Assembly (NCBI GenBank): GCA_001544655.2
Contig: FCOD02000010.1
Location: 142,327 to 206,326, forward strand
Source of the DNA: Caballeronia turbans
GTDB lineage: Bacteria > Pseudomonadota > Gammaproteobacteria > Burkholderiales > Burkholderiaceae
Reading direction: 5' to 3'
DNA: 64,000 nt
The notes under the pieces were generated by a model, which made no database searches, was not told the origin of the DNA, and saw only the letters and a list, made by a program, of their open reading frames with translations. The position numbers and the translations under genes are program-made. This document shows positions 1 through 8,736 of this stretch, one piece after another; the first letter of the stretch is position 1, and each line of letters opens with the position of its first letter.

Positions 1-1259
1 TCGTCGATCCACTGCACGTCCTCGAACACGATGAGCGCCGGCAGATTCGTCGCCGAGCGCCGGAGCCATGCCACGAGCGCCTGCATGGTCCGGCGGCGCT
101 TCGCGCTCGGGCTGAGCGACCTGGTGCCGGCGACCTCGCGCCCCGGCAGATTCAGCAGGTCCGCGATCAATGCGCGATCCTCCACGGGCAGGTCCGTGAG
201 CACCGCGTCGAACTTCGCGAGCTTGTCATCGACGGAATCGGACGCGGCGAAACCGGCGGCGTGTTCGATCTGCTGGATGCATGGACGCAGCGGCGAGCCC
301 TGCCGGTAAGGCGAGCAAAAATAACGATAGATGCCCGACGGCTCCGCGCGGGCTTCGTCGAGCAACGCCGCGGCGAGACGCGACTTGCCGATGCCCGCAT
401 CGCCCGTGACGACTGCGATTTGCCCGTGCCCCGCGCGCGCCTGCTGCCAGAGCCGCAACAGTGTGCGGTGCTCGTCGTCGCGGCCGAGCATCGGCGAGAG
501 CTTCGGGTTGCCGCGCGCCTCGAAGCGGCTCGCGACGGCAATCGCGCCGGCCACGCGCCAGGCGCGCATCGGTGCGGCGAGACCCTTTATCGCGAGCGGG
601 CCGAGATCGCGGAAATCGAAGAGATCGCCCGCCAGGCGCCGGGTGGCGTCGTCGACGATCACGGAATTCGCCTGGGCCTGGCCCTGCAACCGCGACGCGA
701 TGTTGGGCGCGTCGCCCATCGCCGCCGGCCCCTCCGACTCCTCCGCTTCCGCGACGACCACGAGCCCGGTCGATACGCCGAGGCGCACGCCGAGCTGAGG
801 CAGGCCCGCGAAACTGATCGCGCAGACCGCTTCGACCGTTTTGAGCGCGGCGTGCACGGCGCGTTCGGCATCGTCCTCGTGCGCTTCCGGATAGCCGAAA
901 TAGACGAGCGTGCCGTCGCCCCGGTAGCGCTCCACGCGCCCGCCGAACTGCGTCATGCTCCGGTTGACGGCGCCGCGATACGCCAGCAGCACTTGTCGGT
1001 AGTCCTCGGGATCGAGCTCATCCGACAGCGCCGTGGACCCGATCAGGTCACAGAAGACGAAGGTGATCTGGCGACGCTCGACGCAGGCGTCCGACACCGT
1101 GCCGGCGCCATAGCTCGCGCCGCATTGCGGACAGAAGCGGGCCTGGCGCGGGCGCGCCGCGCCACAGCACGCGCAATGCGCGCGCGCCGTGCGACGCGAC
1201 GCGGCGGTGCAATTGCAGCCGACCGCGGTCACGGCGCCGCCGCACCAGGCGCATCTCAC
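1..1259 (-). CDS. Adenylate/guanylate cyclase with AAA ATPase domain (partial, 3' end outside window)
   Basis: Class III nucleotide cyclase followed by an ATPase regulatory module. I chose a GTG start because AGGGGAG lies just upstream. The first 50 residues form a Cys-rich zinc-ribbon-like segment (CAWC, CACC, CPQC). The cyclase domain starts near residue 60 with FVFCDLIGST, which carries the metal-binding Asp, and continues through RYRGDGTLVYFGYP. About residue 300 a Walker A reads GDAGIGKS. The frame runs off the window edge at FEDVQWIDD, a likely Walker B. Family members are often over 1000 residues, so most of the C-terminal TPR-like part lies outside. It would make a cyclic nucleotide in the cytoplasm; the stimulus is unknown. 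Confidence 0.88.
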   Translation of the reverse strand, partial: MRCAWCGGAVTAVGCNCTAASRRTARAHCACCGAARPRQARFCPQCGASYGAGTVSDACVERRQITFVFCDLIGSTALSDELDPEDYRQVLLAYRGAVNRSMTQFGGRVERYRGDGTLVYFGYPEAHEDDAERAVHAALKTVEAVCAISFAGLPQLGVRLGVSTGLVVVAEAEESEGPAAMGDAPNIASRLQGQAQANSVIVDDATRRLAGDLFDFRDLGPLAIKGLAAPMRAWRVAGAIAVASRFEARGNPKLSPMLGRDDEHRTLLRLWQQARAGHGQIAVVTGDAGIGKSRLAAALLDEARAEPSGIYRYFCSPYRQGSPLRPCIQQIEHAAGFAASDSVDDKLAKFDAVLTDLPVEDRALIADLLNLPGREVAGTRSLSPSAKRRRTMQALVAWLRRSATNLPALIVFEDVQWID

Positions 1260-1363
1260 GGAGACTCCCCTTCGGGCGCGACGCGCTTGCCGCCGCGCGC
1301 CTTCAGACGCACGTCATCGTACGACGCAGGCATGATTCGATCAGCGCGCAAGGAGGCCTCCAT
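1256..1363 (-). CDS. Possible 35-residue leader ORF coupled to the cyclase
   Basis: A short frame begins MEASLRADRIMPASYDDV and its TGA overlaps the GTG start of the cyclase (GTGA), the arrangement used for translational coupling. It is hydrophilic and basic near its C-terminus (KARGGKR). No recognisable domain and only a weak upstream Shine-Dalgarno were seen. It may be a real small protein, a coupling leader or chance. Confidence 0.35.
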   Translation of the reverse strand: MEASLRADRIMPASYDDVRLKARGGKRVAPEGESP

Positions 1364-1491
1364 TCTGGTGAACGAGACTCGTGAACCCTTCTGAAAACCG
1401 GGATCAGCGTGCGCCGATTCTTCTCATCGTCTGTTTCAGATTATTACAAAGCTGCGAACAAGACAATCTGCCAAGGTCTGCGTGAGGCCCC

Positions 1492-2217
1492 TCAAAACCG
1501 GTATCCGACGCGCAGATACGTGATGATCGGATTGAGCGTGATCTTCGCCTCGGCCTTGCGCGTCAGCGTGCCGACAGGCGTCTGCGACTGCGTGGTGAAC
1601 GTGCCCGTCGTGCTTTGCGGGATGAATGAAACCGAAAAGCCGGCGAACCAGTGGTCCGAAAACGCATACGTGGCGCCGACGTTGAATACCGGCGACCAGA
1701 CCGTGCTTGCTTCCGCCGTCGTCGGGCCACCGAGCGCGCGGGCCTCGAAATCGCCGTTCGTGATCTTCGCGTTGCTGAAGGACGTGCGCGTCACGCCGAT
1801 GCCGACATACGGCCTGAATTTCGATTGCGGCGCGAGAAAAAAGTACTTGAAAAGGAGCGCCGGGCTCCACTCGCGGACGGTGCCGAGCTTGCCGTATCTC
1901 GACAGCGCGCCGGTGCCGTTCACGTCGAACTCCGGCGGCACGCCGAACTCGAATTCCGCCGCGATGTGGTCGGTAATGAAGTAGCCGACGGTGAAGCCGG
2001 CGGTATCGGCGCTCGACACGCCCGCGCCGGTATTGGGCACGGTGATGTTGACCGGATTGCCGCCGACCGACGTGATCTTGAGCGGGTCGCTGCTGTCCTG
2101 CGGCGCGAGGTGGAACCAGCCCGCCGTGGCGAAGAAGCTTCCCGCCGACTGCGCATGACTCGCGGTGGCAAGGCACAGGGCCGTGGCGGCCGCGCCGGCC
2201 GTTCGAATTCCATTCAC
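1492..2217 (-). CDS. ompW: OmpW family outer membrane protein
   Basis: Small eight-stranded beta-barrel of the OmpW family, 241 residues, the usual length. A Sec signal peptide ends at ATASHAQ. The mature part starts with GSFFATAGWFHLAPQDSS, and the barrel shows IAAEFEFGVP, FRPYVGIGV and a C-terminal LRVGYRF ending in Phe, the outer-membrane insertion signature. OmpW proteins form narrow channels for small hydrophobic compounds. It appears to be a single gene with no close partner. Confidence 0.88.
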   Translation of the reverse strand: MNGIRTAGAAATALCLATASHAQSAGSFFATAGWFHLAPQDSSDPLKITSVGGNPVNITVPNTGAGVSSADTAGFTVGYFITDHIAAEFEFGVPPEFDVNGTGALSRYGKLGTVREWSPALLFKYFFLAPQSKFRPYVGIGVTRTSFSNAKITNGDFEARALGGPTTAEASTVWSPVFNVGATYAFSDHWFAGFSVSFIPQSTTGTFTTQSQTPVGTLTRKAEAKITLNPIITYLRVGYRF

Positions 2218-2308
2218 TTTGCACTCCTCCTAAAGCCACATCGACCGAAAAGGACGTCGTACTGTTCGCCCGCGCGGGCGTGGTGCGAAAGCGGCCGCCG
2301 CCTGCTGT

Positions 2309-4291
2309 TCACGTGCGAGATCGGAACATGCGCCAGCGGCGTGGCGCGGCGTCGTGCCTGCCGCGCCACGCGTGCATCGCCTTAAGCGCCACTGCATGGC
2401 GAATGTAGCGATGCCAGATGAAAGCCAGATCGAACACCAGCACGCCGAGCCGCCATACATACACAAAGAAGAAGCCCGCGAGCACCAGCGGCCAGATCGG
2501 CTTTTGCGGGGGCGCCTCCATGAAACGCCAGACGATGCCGGCGGCGAGCAGGACCGTTGCGCTGCCGACCAGCATCCAGCCGCCGAGCACCGGCCTGCGC
2601 GGCGCGATCCAGCCCGACAGGCTGACCAGCGCCGCGATCGCCACGAGCAGGAGGTTGCCTTCGGGCGCATGCAGACTGCCCGCGAGAAGCGCGAACTCGC
2701 GGCCGATCCAGAACCCCGAGACCGGTTCGACGAGAAAGTTCGACACCTTCGGGTCCAGGTAATACAGGCACGGCCACGCGCCGCACAGAAACGCGACCAG
2801 CGCGAGCGCCCACCATCGCGGGTGCGTCCATTTGACGAGACGCGGCAGCCGGCCCGACACGGTGACGCCCGCCAGAAGCAGGCTCAGGCACAGCACGGAG
2901 CGCACGATGCCCCGATAGGCGGCGGCGTCCACGAACTCGAATGACGCGAGCGTCGCCTTGAAGAGCAGGAAGACGGCGAGCACGTGCGTCAGGTAGGCGA
3001 CCACATAGGGAATGGCCGTGCTGACGATGCCGACGATGCGCCTCGTCGGCGGCGGCGGTGCCTTGCGCGCCGACGCGGGACGCGCCTCGGGCAGCACGAC
3101 GTCATCGATGAAATGCGCGAACACGGCGTCGTCGCTCCAATAGCCGACGTGCGCGGCGCCCGGCACCCAGTAGCGGCTGAATCCGAAGTCGTCGTACTTC
3201 GTGAACTGGAATGCGCCGCACCGGTGCTCTTTCAGATACTCGCGCGCCGTGTCCAGTTCGAAGCCGACCGGATCGCCGTAATCGTAGTAGTTTCGCCACT
3301 TGATCGGCTTCGGCAGCACGAGCGGATGATTGCGTTGCGAGCCGAGCATGGAGACCTGCGCGTCCGGGCGCTGCTGCCTGAAATTGTCGGAGGCGAGGTC
3401 CAGCGGGTCCCAGAGCTTCGGCCACAGCAGGATGTGCTTGTCGATCGGCGAGCCGAACGTCATGAAGCCGCGCACGCAGGTGATCCAGTCCGTGGGGACC
3501 GTCGTCGCTTGCGGGCCGGGACTTTTCGCGTCGCTGGACGAGAGCGCCTGAAGCAGCGCCAGAAACGCGATGATGCTGCCCTCGCTATGCGCGACGATAT
3601 GAATCTCGGGATCGCGGCTGATGCCGGGATACGCGGCGTGGAACCATTCGATGATCGTCTGCATCGCCTTGTGAAAGCGAAAGAGGATCACCTGGCGGTA
3701 GTACTGGAATTCGGCGATGAGCTGAACGTCGCTGTAGTAGTCGCGCAGCAGCTCGGGCAGCTTGAAATCGAGCAGGCCGAGTTGCGACGGGAGATACAGC
3801 AGCTTTTCCAGCACGGCGAAGGTCCCGATCTCCTCTTCGACGATGCCCGCGACCTGCGAGAAATCCTTCGGGGTGAGTTGGGCCTTCCAGCCCGAACGCT
3901 TCGCTTCCTGTTCGACGCGCGTGTAGAGCGCGCGCACGCGGCTGAGGACGGTCCGGCCCCAGGCCTTGCTTTCCTCGAGCGTATCGTCCTGCTTCACGAG
4001 ATCGCGCGGCACATCGGCCCAATACACTTCGGCGAAGCCGATGCGCGCGAGCGGGTCCTTGTTGGGCACGTCGAGGCGGCTCACGCACACTTCCCCGACG
4101 CTGCCGAGATTGAAGTAGCCGAGCGACAGCACCGGCAACGGCGGCTTGTCGAGCGCGCCGAAGCGATGGACGGCCGCGCGGATGGATTCGCTTCGCAGAG
4201 CGGGCCCGATGCCGTGGACGGCCACGACGATCTTGTCCATCACTGGAGCAGGGGCGGCGCCAAGCGGGGCAAGGCCAGGTTGAATCTGCAT
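2309..4291 (-). CDS. Alpha/beta-hydrolase-like protein with C-terminal membrane domain
   Basis: 660 residues. The N-terminal half opens with VVAVHGIGPAL, typical of the oxyanion-hole region of alpha/beta hydrolases, and has the nucleophile elbow AHSEGS near residue 235. About residues 415-640 hold five or six hydrophobic segments, for example VVAYLTHVLAVFLLF and LVLAGFFFVYVW, so it is probably anchored in the inner membrane with the hydrolase domain soluble. A second possible start is the Met before DKIVVAVHG at residue 18; neither start has a strong ribosome site. The substrate is unknown; lipase, esterase or effector-like roles are all possible. Confidence 0.7.
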   Translation of the reverse strand: MQIQPGLAPLGAAPAPVMDKIVVAVHGIGPALRSESIRAAVHRFGALDKPPLPVLSLGYFNLGSVGEVCVSRLDVPNKDPLARIGFAEVYWADVPRDLVKQDDTLEESKAWGRTVLSRVRALYTRVEQEAKRSGWKAQLTPKDFSQVAGIVEEEIGTFAVLEKLLYLPSQLGLLDFKLPELLRDYYSDVQLIAEFQYYRQVILFRFHKAMQTIIEWFHAAYPGISRDPEIHIVAHSEGSIIAFLALLQALSSSDAKSPGPQATTVPTDWITCVRGFMTFGSPIDKHILLWPKLWDPLDLASDNFRQQRPDAQVSMLGSQRNHPLVLPKPIKWRNYYDYGDPVGFELDTAREYLKEHRCGAFQFTKYDDFGFSRYWVPGAAHVGYWSDDAVFAHFIDDVVLPEARPASARKAPPPPTRRIVGIVSTAIPYVVAYLTHVLAVFLLFKATLASFEFVDAAAYRGIVRSVLCLSLLLAGVTVSGRLPRLVKWTHPRWWALALVAFLCGAWPCLYYLDPKVSNFLVEPVSGFWIGREFALLAGSLHAPEGNLLLVAIAALVSLSGWIAPRRPVLGGWMLVGSATVLLAAGIVWRFMEAPPQKPIWPLVLAGFFFVYVWRLGVLVFDLAFIWHRYIRHAVALKAMHAWRGRHDAAPRRWRMFRSRT

Positions 4292-4605
4292 CTGTTATTC
4301 ACTTGTCTGCGCAGGCCCGATGGACTTTGATAATCCGGCGGAATCCGCCATCGAGCTTCGCTTTCAACCTGCACGGACGCTTTTTTTAAAAGCGCCACCC
4401 GGAGTAATACGGATATCTAAACTCCTCTCGCGATAATATGCAGCGCCGGTGTTCGGTGAAAAAAATCCGGTGGGGGTTTTATGCTTGCTTTAACGTAGGT
4501 TGTGGGTGGGTGAAAGTCAAGATGGGCCTCCGTACCGCGCGAAGGAGCGTCGAACCATGAAAACGGCCGATCGTGCGGAGCCGGGAAAAGACCCGAGAAA
4601 CCCGT

Positions 4606-4930
4606 TCACTTGGGTTTGAATCTATCCAGAAACCGGTCGGCCAGAGTCTTTGAATTAAGTAACCTGGCCGAATAATTCTCGACTTCCCAACTCCGCTGAT
4701 CGTCCGAAATGGAGATCAACAGGGTGATATCGCGCGGGCCCGTGTTCAGAGAAAACAAACCTTCCTTGTCCAAACTGGGGACGCTGAACTACATCCTGCG
4801 CGATAAGGGTCTCGATTCAGGAAGCTTGCCGTTTGTATAAGCCGATCGCGCGCGTGCGCAAACGTGGCGCGGAGCGGCCCGTCGCGCTCGACGAGCACCA
4901 CCAGATCGTACTCGACGAATCACTGGCCGA
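4606..4930 (-). pseudogene. Coding-like remnant, frameshifted
   Basis: Two minus-strand frames look protein-like but do not join. The upstream one reads VEYDLVVLVERDGPLRATF, with nearly all G or C at third positions, and runs into a stop. The downstream one reads DITLLISISDDQRSWEVENY and ends at ADRFLDRFKPK with a TGA at 4608-4606. Neither has a credible start. I read this as the decayed end of an unidentified gene. Overlapping plus-strand frames are short and less convincing. Confidence 0.35.
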
Positions 4931-4946
4931 ATGCTTCGGATGACTG

Positions 4947-5156
4947 ATGACGACGCTTGCGCGCGCGCAGATGTCGTCCGAAGCGTTGCGCGTGCGCTTT
5001 CCGGCGCAGGTGAAAGTGGGGGCCGCCGACCGGGTGCAGGGGCTCGTCACGCTCGCGCTGCCGGGCATCGTGCTTCGGCCGCTGCCGGTCGTGCCGCCGC
5101 AGATTCCGGTTCACGCGGGCTACGACTACTTCGGGCTCGAACCGGGCGGCGAACGC
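4947..5156 (+). pseudogene. Type VI secretion baseplate TssK, C-terminal remnant
   Basis: The frame contains MSSEALRVRFPAQVKVG, then VTLALPGIVLRPLPV and IPVHAGYDYFGLE. These closely resemble the last ~80 residues of TssK (VasE/ImpJ), a baseplate subunit of type VI secretion. The rest of TssK (about 450 residues in total) is missing. After GYDYFGLEPGG the frame continues with arginine-rich sequence unlike TssK. No other secretion gene is recognisable nearby, so this is a leftover of a deleted or rearranged cluster. Confidence 0.55.
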
Positions 5157-5410
5157 ACTGATCGCGCCGCGCTCCTTCTGCGCCGATTCCGCTCGACCGG
5201 GCGCGCGCCGGTGCGGCGCACGCGCCTTCGCCCACGACCACGAGGCCCTCTACGACTTTCGATGTAGGTCGTCCGGCCGATTTTGCCGTGCCCCGCCTCT
5301 GACTACTTTTGAAGCGCAGGCCCGAGGCACCGGCGCTTTTCGCCGAAGTCCCCGGGCCGCACCGCCGCCGCACCTTGGCGGCGGCGTTTCGAAGCCGTCT
5401 GGAGAGGACC

Positions 5411-5503
5411 ATGATCCCGCATCCCGGATCGGCGGCGGCCGGCGCGCCGTCTGCACCCAGCCATTTCAGAACCGCCTCGGGAGCACCGTCATGGTCGCGT
5501 TGA
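5411..5503 (+). CDS. Possible 30-residue leader ORF before the sigma-like gene
   Basis: An ATG preceded at good spacing by GGAGAGG starts a 30-codon frame (MIPHPGSAAAGAPSAPS...). Its TGA overlaps the first codons of the next gene: the ATG at 5491 lies inside it, and another in-frame ATG at 5503 forms TGATG. The strong ribosome site and overlap suggest translational coupling. No domain is recognisable. Confidence 0.4.
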   Translation: MIPHPGSAAAGAPSAPSHFRTASGAPSWSR

Positions 5504-6261
5504 TGACGTGTGATGCGGGCGCCCATGCCCACGACACGCAGAGGCTCGCCGACCTCTGGCACCGTCGCGCCGCGCTCAGCGAAATGGAGATGGCGCAGAT
5601 CTACGGCATCGTGCTGCATGCGCTGCGGGCGTACTATCCGGCCGAGTTGCGCGGCCTGCCCGAAGACAAGGAAGAGTTGATCGCGCAGTTTTTTTACTCG
5701 CGCGTGCTACGACTCGACTTCGATCAGCGCGTGTCGCACGCATCGGCGGAAAGCGCGCCGTCCACCGCGTATGCGCTGTGCGCGTATTTCAGGCGCTTTC
5801 TGATCGACTGCCTGCGCAGCGCAAGCGTGCAGCGCAATCTGTCCATCGAAGTGGACGGCGTGCAGGCCGAAGTGGATGCGCGTCCCCACGCCCCCGACGA
5901 TCCCGTGGAGACGGCGCTCGCCGAACACGGCCTCGGCGAGCGGCGCGTGCGGGAACTCGCCCGCGCGTTCATCGCGTCGCTCGATCCGTCCGATCGCATC
6001 ATCCTCGCGGGCAGCCTCGGCGCGTCGCACGACCGCAAGGGCGGACTCAAGGGCGTGGCGCATGAGAACGAGGTGCCGTCGTATCACTATCGCGCGTGCA
6101 AGCTCGGCGTCACCATGAAAAAAGACGCGACGCCCGGATGCTTCGCCGTGACCAGGATCGGACGCTGGATCGAGAACACGCTGGGCATCGAAATCGCGCT
6201 CGAGAACCGCGAGGTGATCCTCGTCGTACTGAGCCTGCTCGCGCTGGAGGCGCATGAATGA
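5491..6261 (+). CDS. Sigma-70-family-like hypothetical protein
   Basis: 256 residues, mostly alpha-helical. Residues ~20-110 (IYGIVLHALRAYYPAEL, DKEELIAQFFYSRVLRLDF, AYFRRFLIDCLRS) have the spacing and aromatic/acidic pattern of sigma region 2. The second half has SLDPSDRIILAGSLGASHD, where a region 4 helix-turn-helix might lie, but no clear HTH is visible. Start is at 5491 (GGGAGC upstream); 5503 is an alternative. It sits directly after a type VI secretion remnant and a short leader ORF. Whether it directs transcription is unproven, and it could be another helical regulator. Confidence 0.5.
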   Translation: MVALMTCDAGAHAHDTQRLADLWHRRAALSEMEMAQIYGIVLHALRAYYPAELRGLPEDKEELIAQFFYSRVLRLDFDQRVSHASAESAPSTAYALCAYFRRFLIDCLRSASVQRNLSIEVDGVQAEVDARPHAPDDPVETALAEHGLGERRVRELARAFIASLDPSDRIILAGSLGASHDRKGGLKGVAHENEVPSYHYRACKLGVTMKKDATPGCFAVTRIGRWIENTLGIEIALENREVILVVLSLLALEAHE

Positions 6262-6305
6262 ACGCGCGAGGAGCGATGCTCGCCGGCGCTTCGGCTGCCG
6301 TGCCA

Positions 6306-7346
6306 TCAACCTTCGCGCAGCTTGTCGGCCTGCAGCCGCCCCACGATGAGCCGGAGCAGATGCAGCGCGAATTCCGGCTCCTGATAGTAGAGCCGGATCG
6401 CATCGGCGGCGCAGACCGTGCGCATCTCGCATTCGGTCTTGCACACGGCGGTCGACGTACGTCGATGCCCCGGCGAGAACAGCCCGATTTCGCCGAGCAC
6501 GCTGCCCGCGCCCAGTTCGATCCCGATCTCGCTCAGTGTCACCGTGCCCTTTTCGACGTAGAAGAGTTCGCCGCTCGCATCGCCCTTGCGGAACAGGACC
6601 TCGCCCGCGCGATACCGCTGGCTCTCCATGTTGGCGAGCAGCCTGCCGAGCGATACCTGGCCGTCGATCGCGCGCGCGACCTGCGTCTCGCGCACGCGCT
6701 CCATGCGCGCGGCGGCCGCGCTCGCCTCGCCGCGGCTCGCGACGTTGAGCGCCTTGAAGATCGTCGTGAGATGCGTCTTGACCGTGGCCTCGGCGCAGTC
6801 GAGCTCGCGCGCGATCATCTTGTTCGAGCGGCCGCGCGCGAGCAGCGCGAGCACTTCGATCTGTCGCGGCGTGAGGCGCGCGTGGGCATCGGCGTTCGGA
6901 GATGCTTCGCCGCGATGCGCGGGCGTGGCACGAATGGAGGATGGCACGGGGGCGACGGGGTTCCCGGCGAGGAATGCGCGCGGAAAGTACACGCCGCCCG
7001 CGAGCGCGACCCGCAACGCGCCGAACAACATGTCGGCCGACGCGGATTTTTCGACGCAGCCAGCAACGCCGTCGGCGATCAGGCCGTCGATGTCGGCCTT
7101 CTGCGCGGCGCCAAGCAGCACGACCAGCGGTATCGCGCGCGCCTGTTCGCGCAGTGCTCCGTGCTCGGCGGCTGACTGGCGCAGCGCGTCGCCGTCCATT
7201 ACGATGCAGTCGGGCTTCGGGTCATCGGAGATCGAGCCAGCGAGACCGTCGCGCACGCACACCTCGACATCCGCGGCGTAAAGGCGCAAGAGCGACGCGA
7301 CGCCTTCGCGAAACAGTCCTGCCGGTCCGGTGAGCAAGAGCTTCAT
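6306..7346 (-). CDS. Receiver-like / LuxR HTH / cyclic-nucleotide-binding regulator
   Basis: I start it at MKLLLTGPAGLF because an upstream extension lacks domain-like sequence. Residues 1-115 resemble a response-regulator receiver: the central DCIVMDGD retains an Asp, but the N-terminal acidic pair is replaced by TGPAG. Residues ~155-215 are a LuxR/GerE HTH (LTPRQIEVLALLARG, ATVKTHLTTIFKAL). Residues ~240-345 are a cNMP-binding domain (GEVLFRKGD, GSVLGEIGLFSPGHRRTST). Having the HTH in the middle with a CRP-like sensor after it is unusual. It probably binds DNA in response to a nucleotide or another ligand. It shares no operon with neighbours. Confidence 0.8.
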   Translation of the reverse strand: MKLLLTGPAGLFREGVASLLRLYAADVEVCVRDGLAGSISDDPKPDCIVMDGDALRQSAAEHGALREQARAIPLVVLLGAAQKADIDGLIADGVAGCVEKSASADMLFGALRVALAGGVYFPRAFLAGNPVAPVPSSIRATPAHRGEASPNADAHARLTPRQIEVLALLARGRSNKMIARELDCAEATVKTHLTTIFKALNVASRGEASAAAARMERVRETQVARAIDGQVSLGRLLANMESQRYRAGEVLFRKGDASGELFYVEKGTVTLSEIGIELGAGSVLGEIGLFSPGHRRTSTAVCKTECEMRTVCAADAIRLYYQEPEFALHLLRLIVGRLQADKLREG

Positions 7347-7424
7347 GACGTTCGCTTCGCACGGAAAGTTCGGACTCTGGCAGGCAGTGAGGCGTGCGCT
7401 GCGCACGCGCTCTGGAAGAACATC

Positions 7425-8552
7425 CTAAAGAATGGTGTCCAACGCGTTGGCGAACCTGGCGACCGTGCCCTCGACGTCATGCAGCTTATCGAGGCCGAAT
7501 AACCCGATGCGGAAGGTCCTGAAATCTTCTGGCTCGTCGCATTGAAGCGGGACGCCGGGCGCGATCTGCAAGCCGGCGTCGGCGAATTTCTTCCCCGATC
7601 GTATGCCGTCGTCGTCCGTGTAGCAAACCACGACGCCCGGAGCCTGGAAGCCTTCGGCCGCCACGCTTTTGAAACCGGCGCCAGTCAGGCGTGCGCGTAT
7701 GCGCTCGCCGAGTTCGAGCTGCTCCGCTCTCACCTTGTCGAAGCCGTATGCCTCCGTTTCCTTCATGACATCGCGCAGCGTCGCGAGACTGTCCGTGGGC
7801 ATCGTGGCGTGGTACGCGAATCCGCCACTCTCGTAGGCTTCCATGATCTGCAGCCATTTGCGAAGATCGCAGGCGAAACTGGTGCTGGTTGTCGAGTCGA
7901 TTCTTTCGCGGGCGAGCGGGCTCAGCATGACCAGACCGCAGCACGGTGGCGCGCTCCATCCCTTTTGCGGCGCGCTGATCAGGACATCGACGCCGCTCGC
8001 CTGCATATCCACCCAGATCGCACCGGAGGCGATGCAATCCAGTACGAACATGCCACCGACGGCATGAACGGCGTCAGAGACGGCGCGCAGGTAGGCATCG
8101 GGCAACATCATCCCGGATGCGGTTTCGACATGCGGCGCAAACACCAGATCCGGCTTGTTTTCTTCGATCGCAGCGATCACTTCTTCGATCGGCGGCGGTA
8201 CATAGGCGGCCTGTCTTCCTTGTTCGACTGGACGTGCCTTCAACACCACCGATTCAGACGGGATGCTGCCCATGTCGAAAATCTGCGACCAGCGGAAACT
8301 GAACCAGCCATTGCGGATAACCAGACATTTTTTGTTCGTCGCGAACTGCCGTGCAACGGCTTCCATGCCGAAAGTCCCGCTGCCTGGGACGATAACGACC
8401 GACTTCGCGTTGTAGACACGTTTCAGGGCGGCGGAAATATCGTGCATGACTCCCTGAAAGAGTCGCGACATATGATTGATGGATCGGTCGGTGTAGACGA
8501 CGGAATATTCGAGGAGGCCCTCGCGGTCGACATCGGGGAGTAGTCCTGGCAC
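7425..8552 (-). CDS. Class V aminotransferase (alanine-glyoxylate / serine-glyoxylate type)
   Basis: PLP enzyme of fold type I, 375 residues. Visible are IVPGSGTFGMEAVARQF in the cofactor-phosphate region, FVLDCIASGAIWVDMQ with the PLP-ring Asp, and ISAPQKGWSAP with the Schiff-base Lys. Such enzymes move amino groups between small amino acids and glyoxylate or pyruvate; the substrate cannot be told from sequence. It is divergent from the LysR gene at 8737, which may regulate it. Confidence 0.85.
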   Translation of the reverse strand: MPGLLPDVDREGLLEYSVVYTDRSINHMSRLFQGVMHDISAALKRVYNAKSVVIVPGSGTFGMEAVARQFATNKKCLVIRNGWFSFRWSQIFDMGSIPSESVVLKARPVEQGRQAAYVPPPIEEVIAAIEENKPDLVFAPHVETASGMMLPDAYLRAVSDAVHAVGGMFVLDCIASGAIWVDMQASGVDVLISAPQKGWSAPPCCGLVMLSPLARERIDSTTSTSFACDLRKWLQIMEAYESGGFAYHATMPTDSLATLRDVMKETEAYGFDKVRAEQLELGERIRARLTGAGFKSVAAEGFQAPGVVVCYTDDDGIRSGKKFADAGLQIAPGVPLQCDEPEDFRTFRIGLFGLDKLHDVEGTVARFANALDTIL

Positions 8553-8736
8553 GTTCGCCTCCGGTAATGGACGAATGAACGAATCGAAAGCTCATTCTAA
8601 CGAAAGCCGCCCGGAGCGGCATCGGCCGGGGCCATCTCACGTATGACATCATGAGTCCCCGAACCGCAAGGGGAGAGCCCTCCCCGCTCTCGCAAGATAT
8701 GACCCGCGTTGCCCACCGATTCCCAGGAACGTCGAC

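Noticed and set aside
261-1394. 377-residue plus-strand frame opposite the cyclase
   Set aside because: Arg-rich shadow; the minus strand carries cyclase and Walker A motifs.
4709-4840. 43-codon plus-strand ORF (MEINRVISRGPVF...)
   Set aside because: No ribosome site, and the opposite strand shows more protein-like sequence with stronger third-position GC bias.
6254-6349. 31-codon ORF overlapping the end of the sigma-like gene
   Set aside because: Arg/Ala-rich, runs into the convergent regulator gene, with no ribosome site; probably chance.
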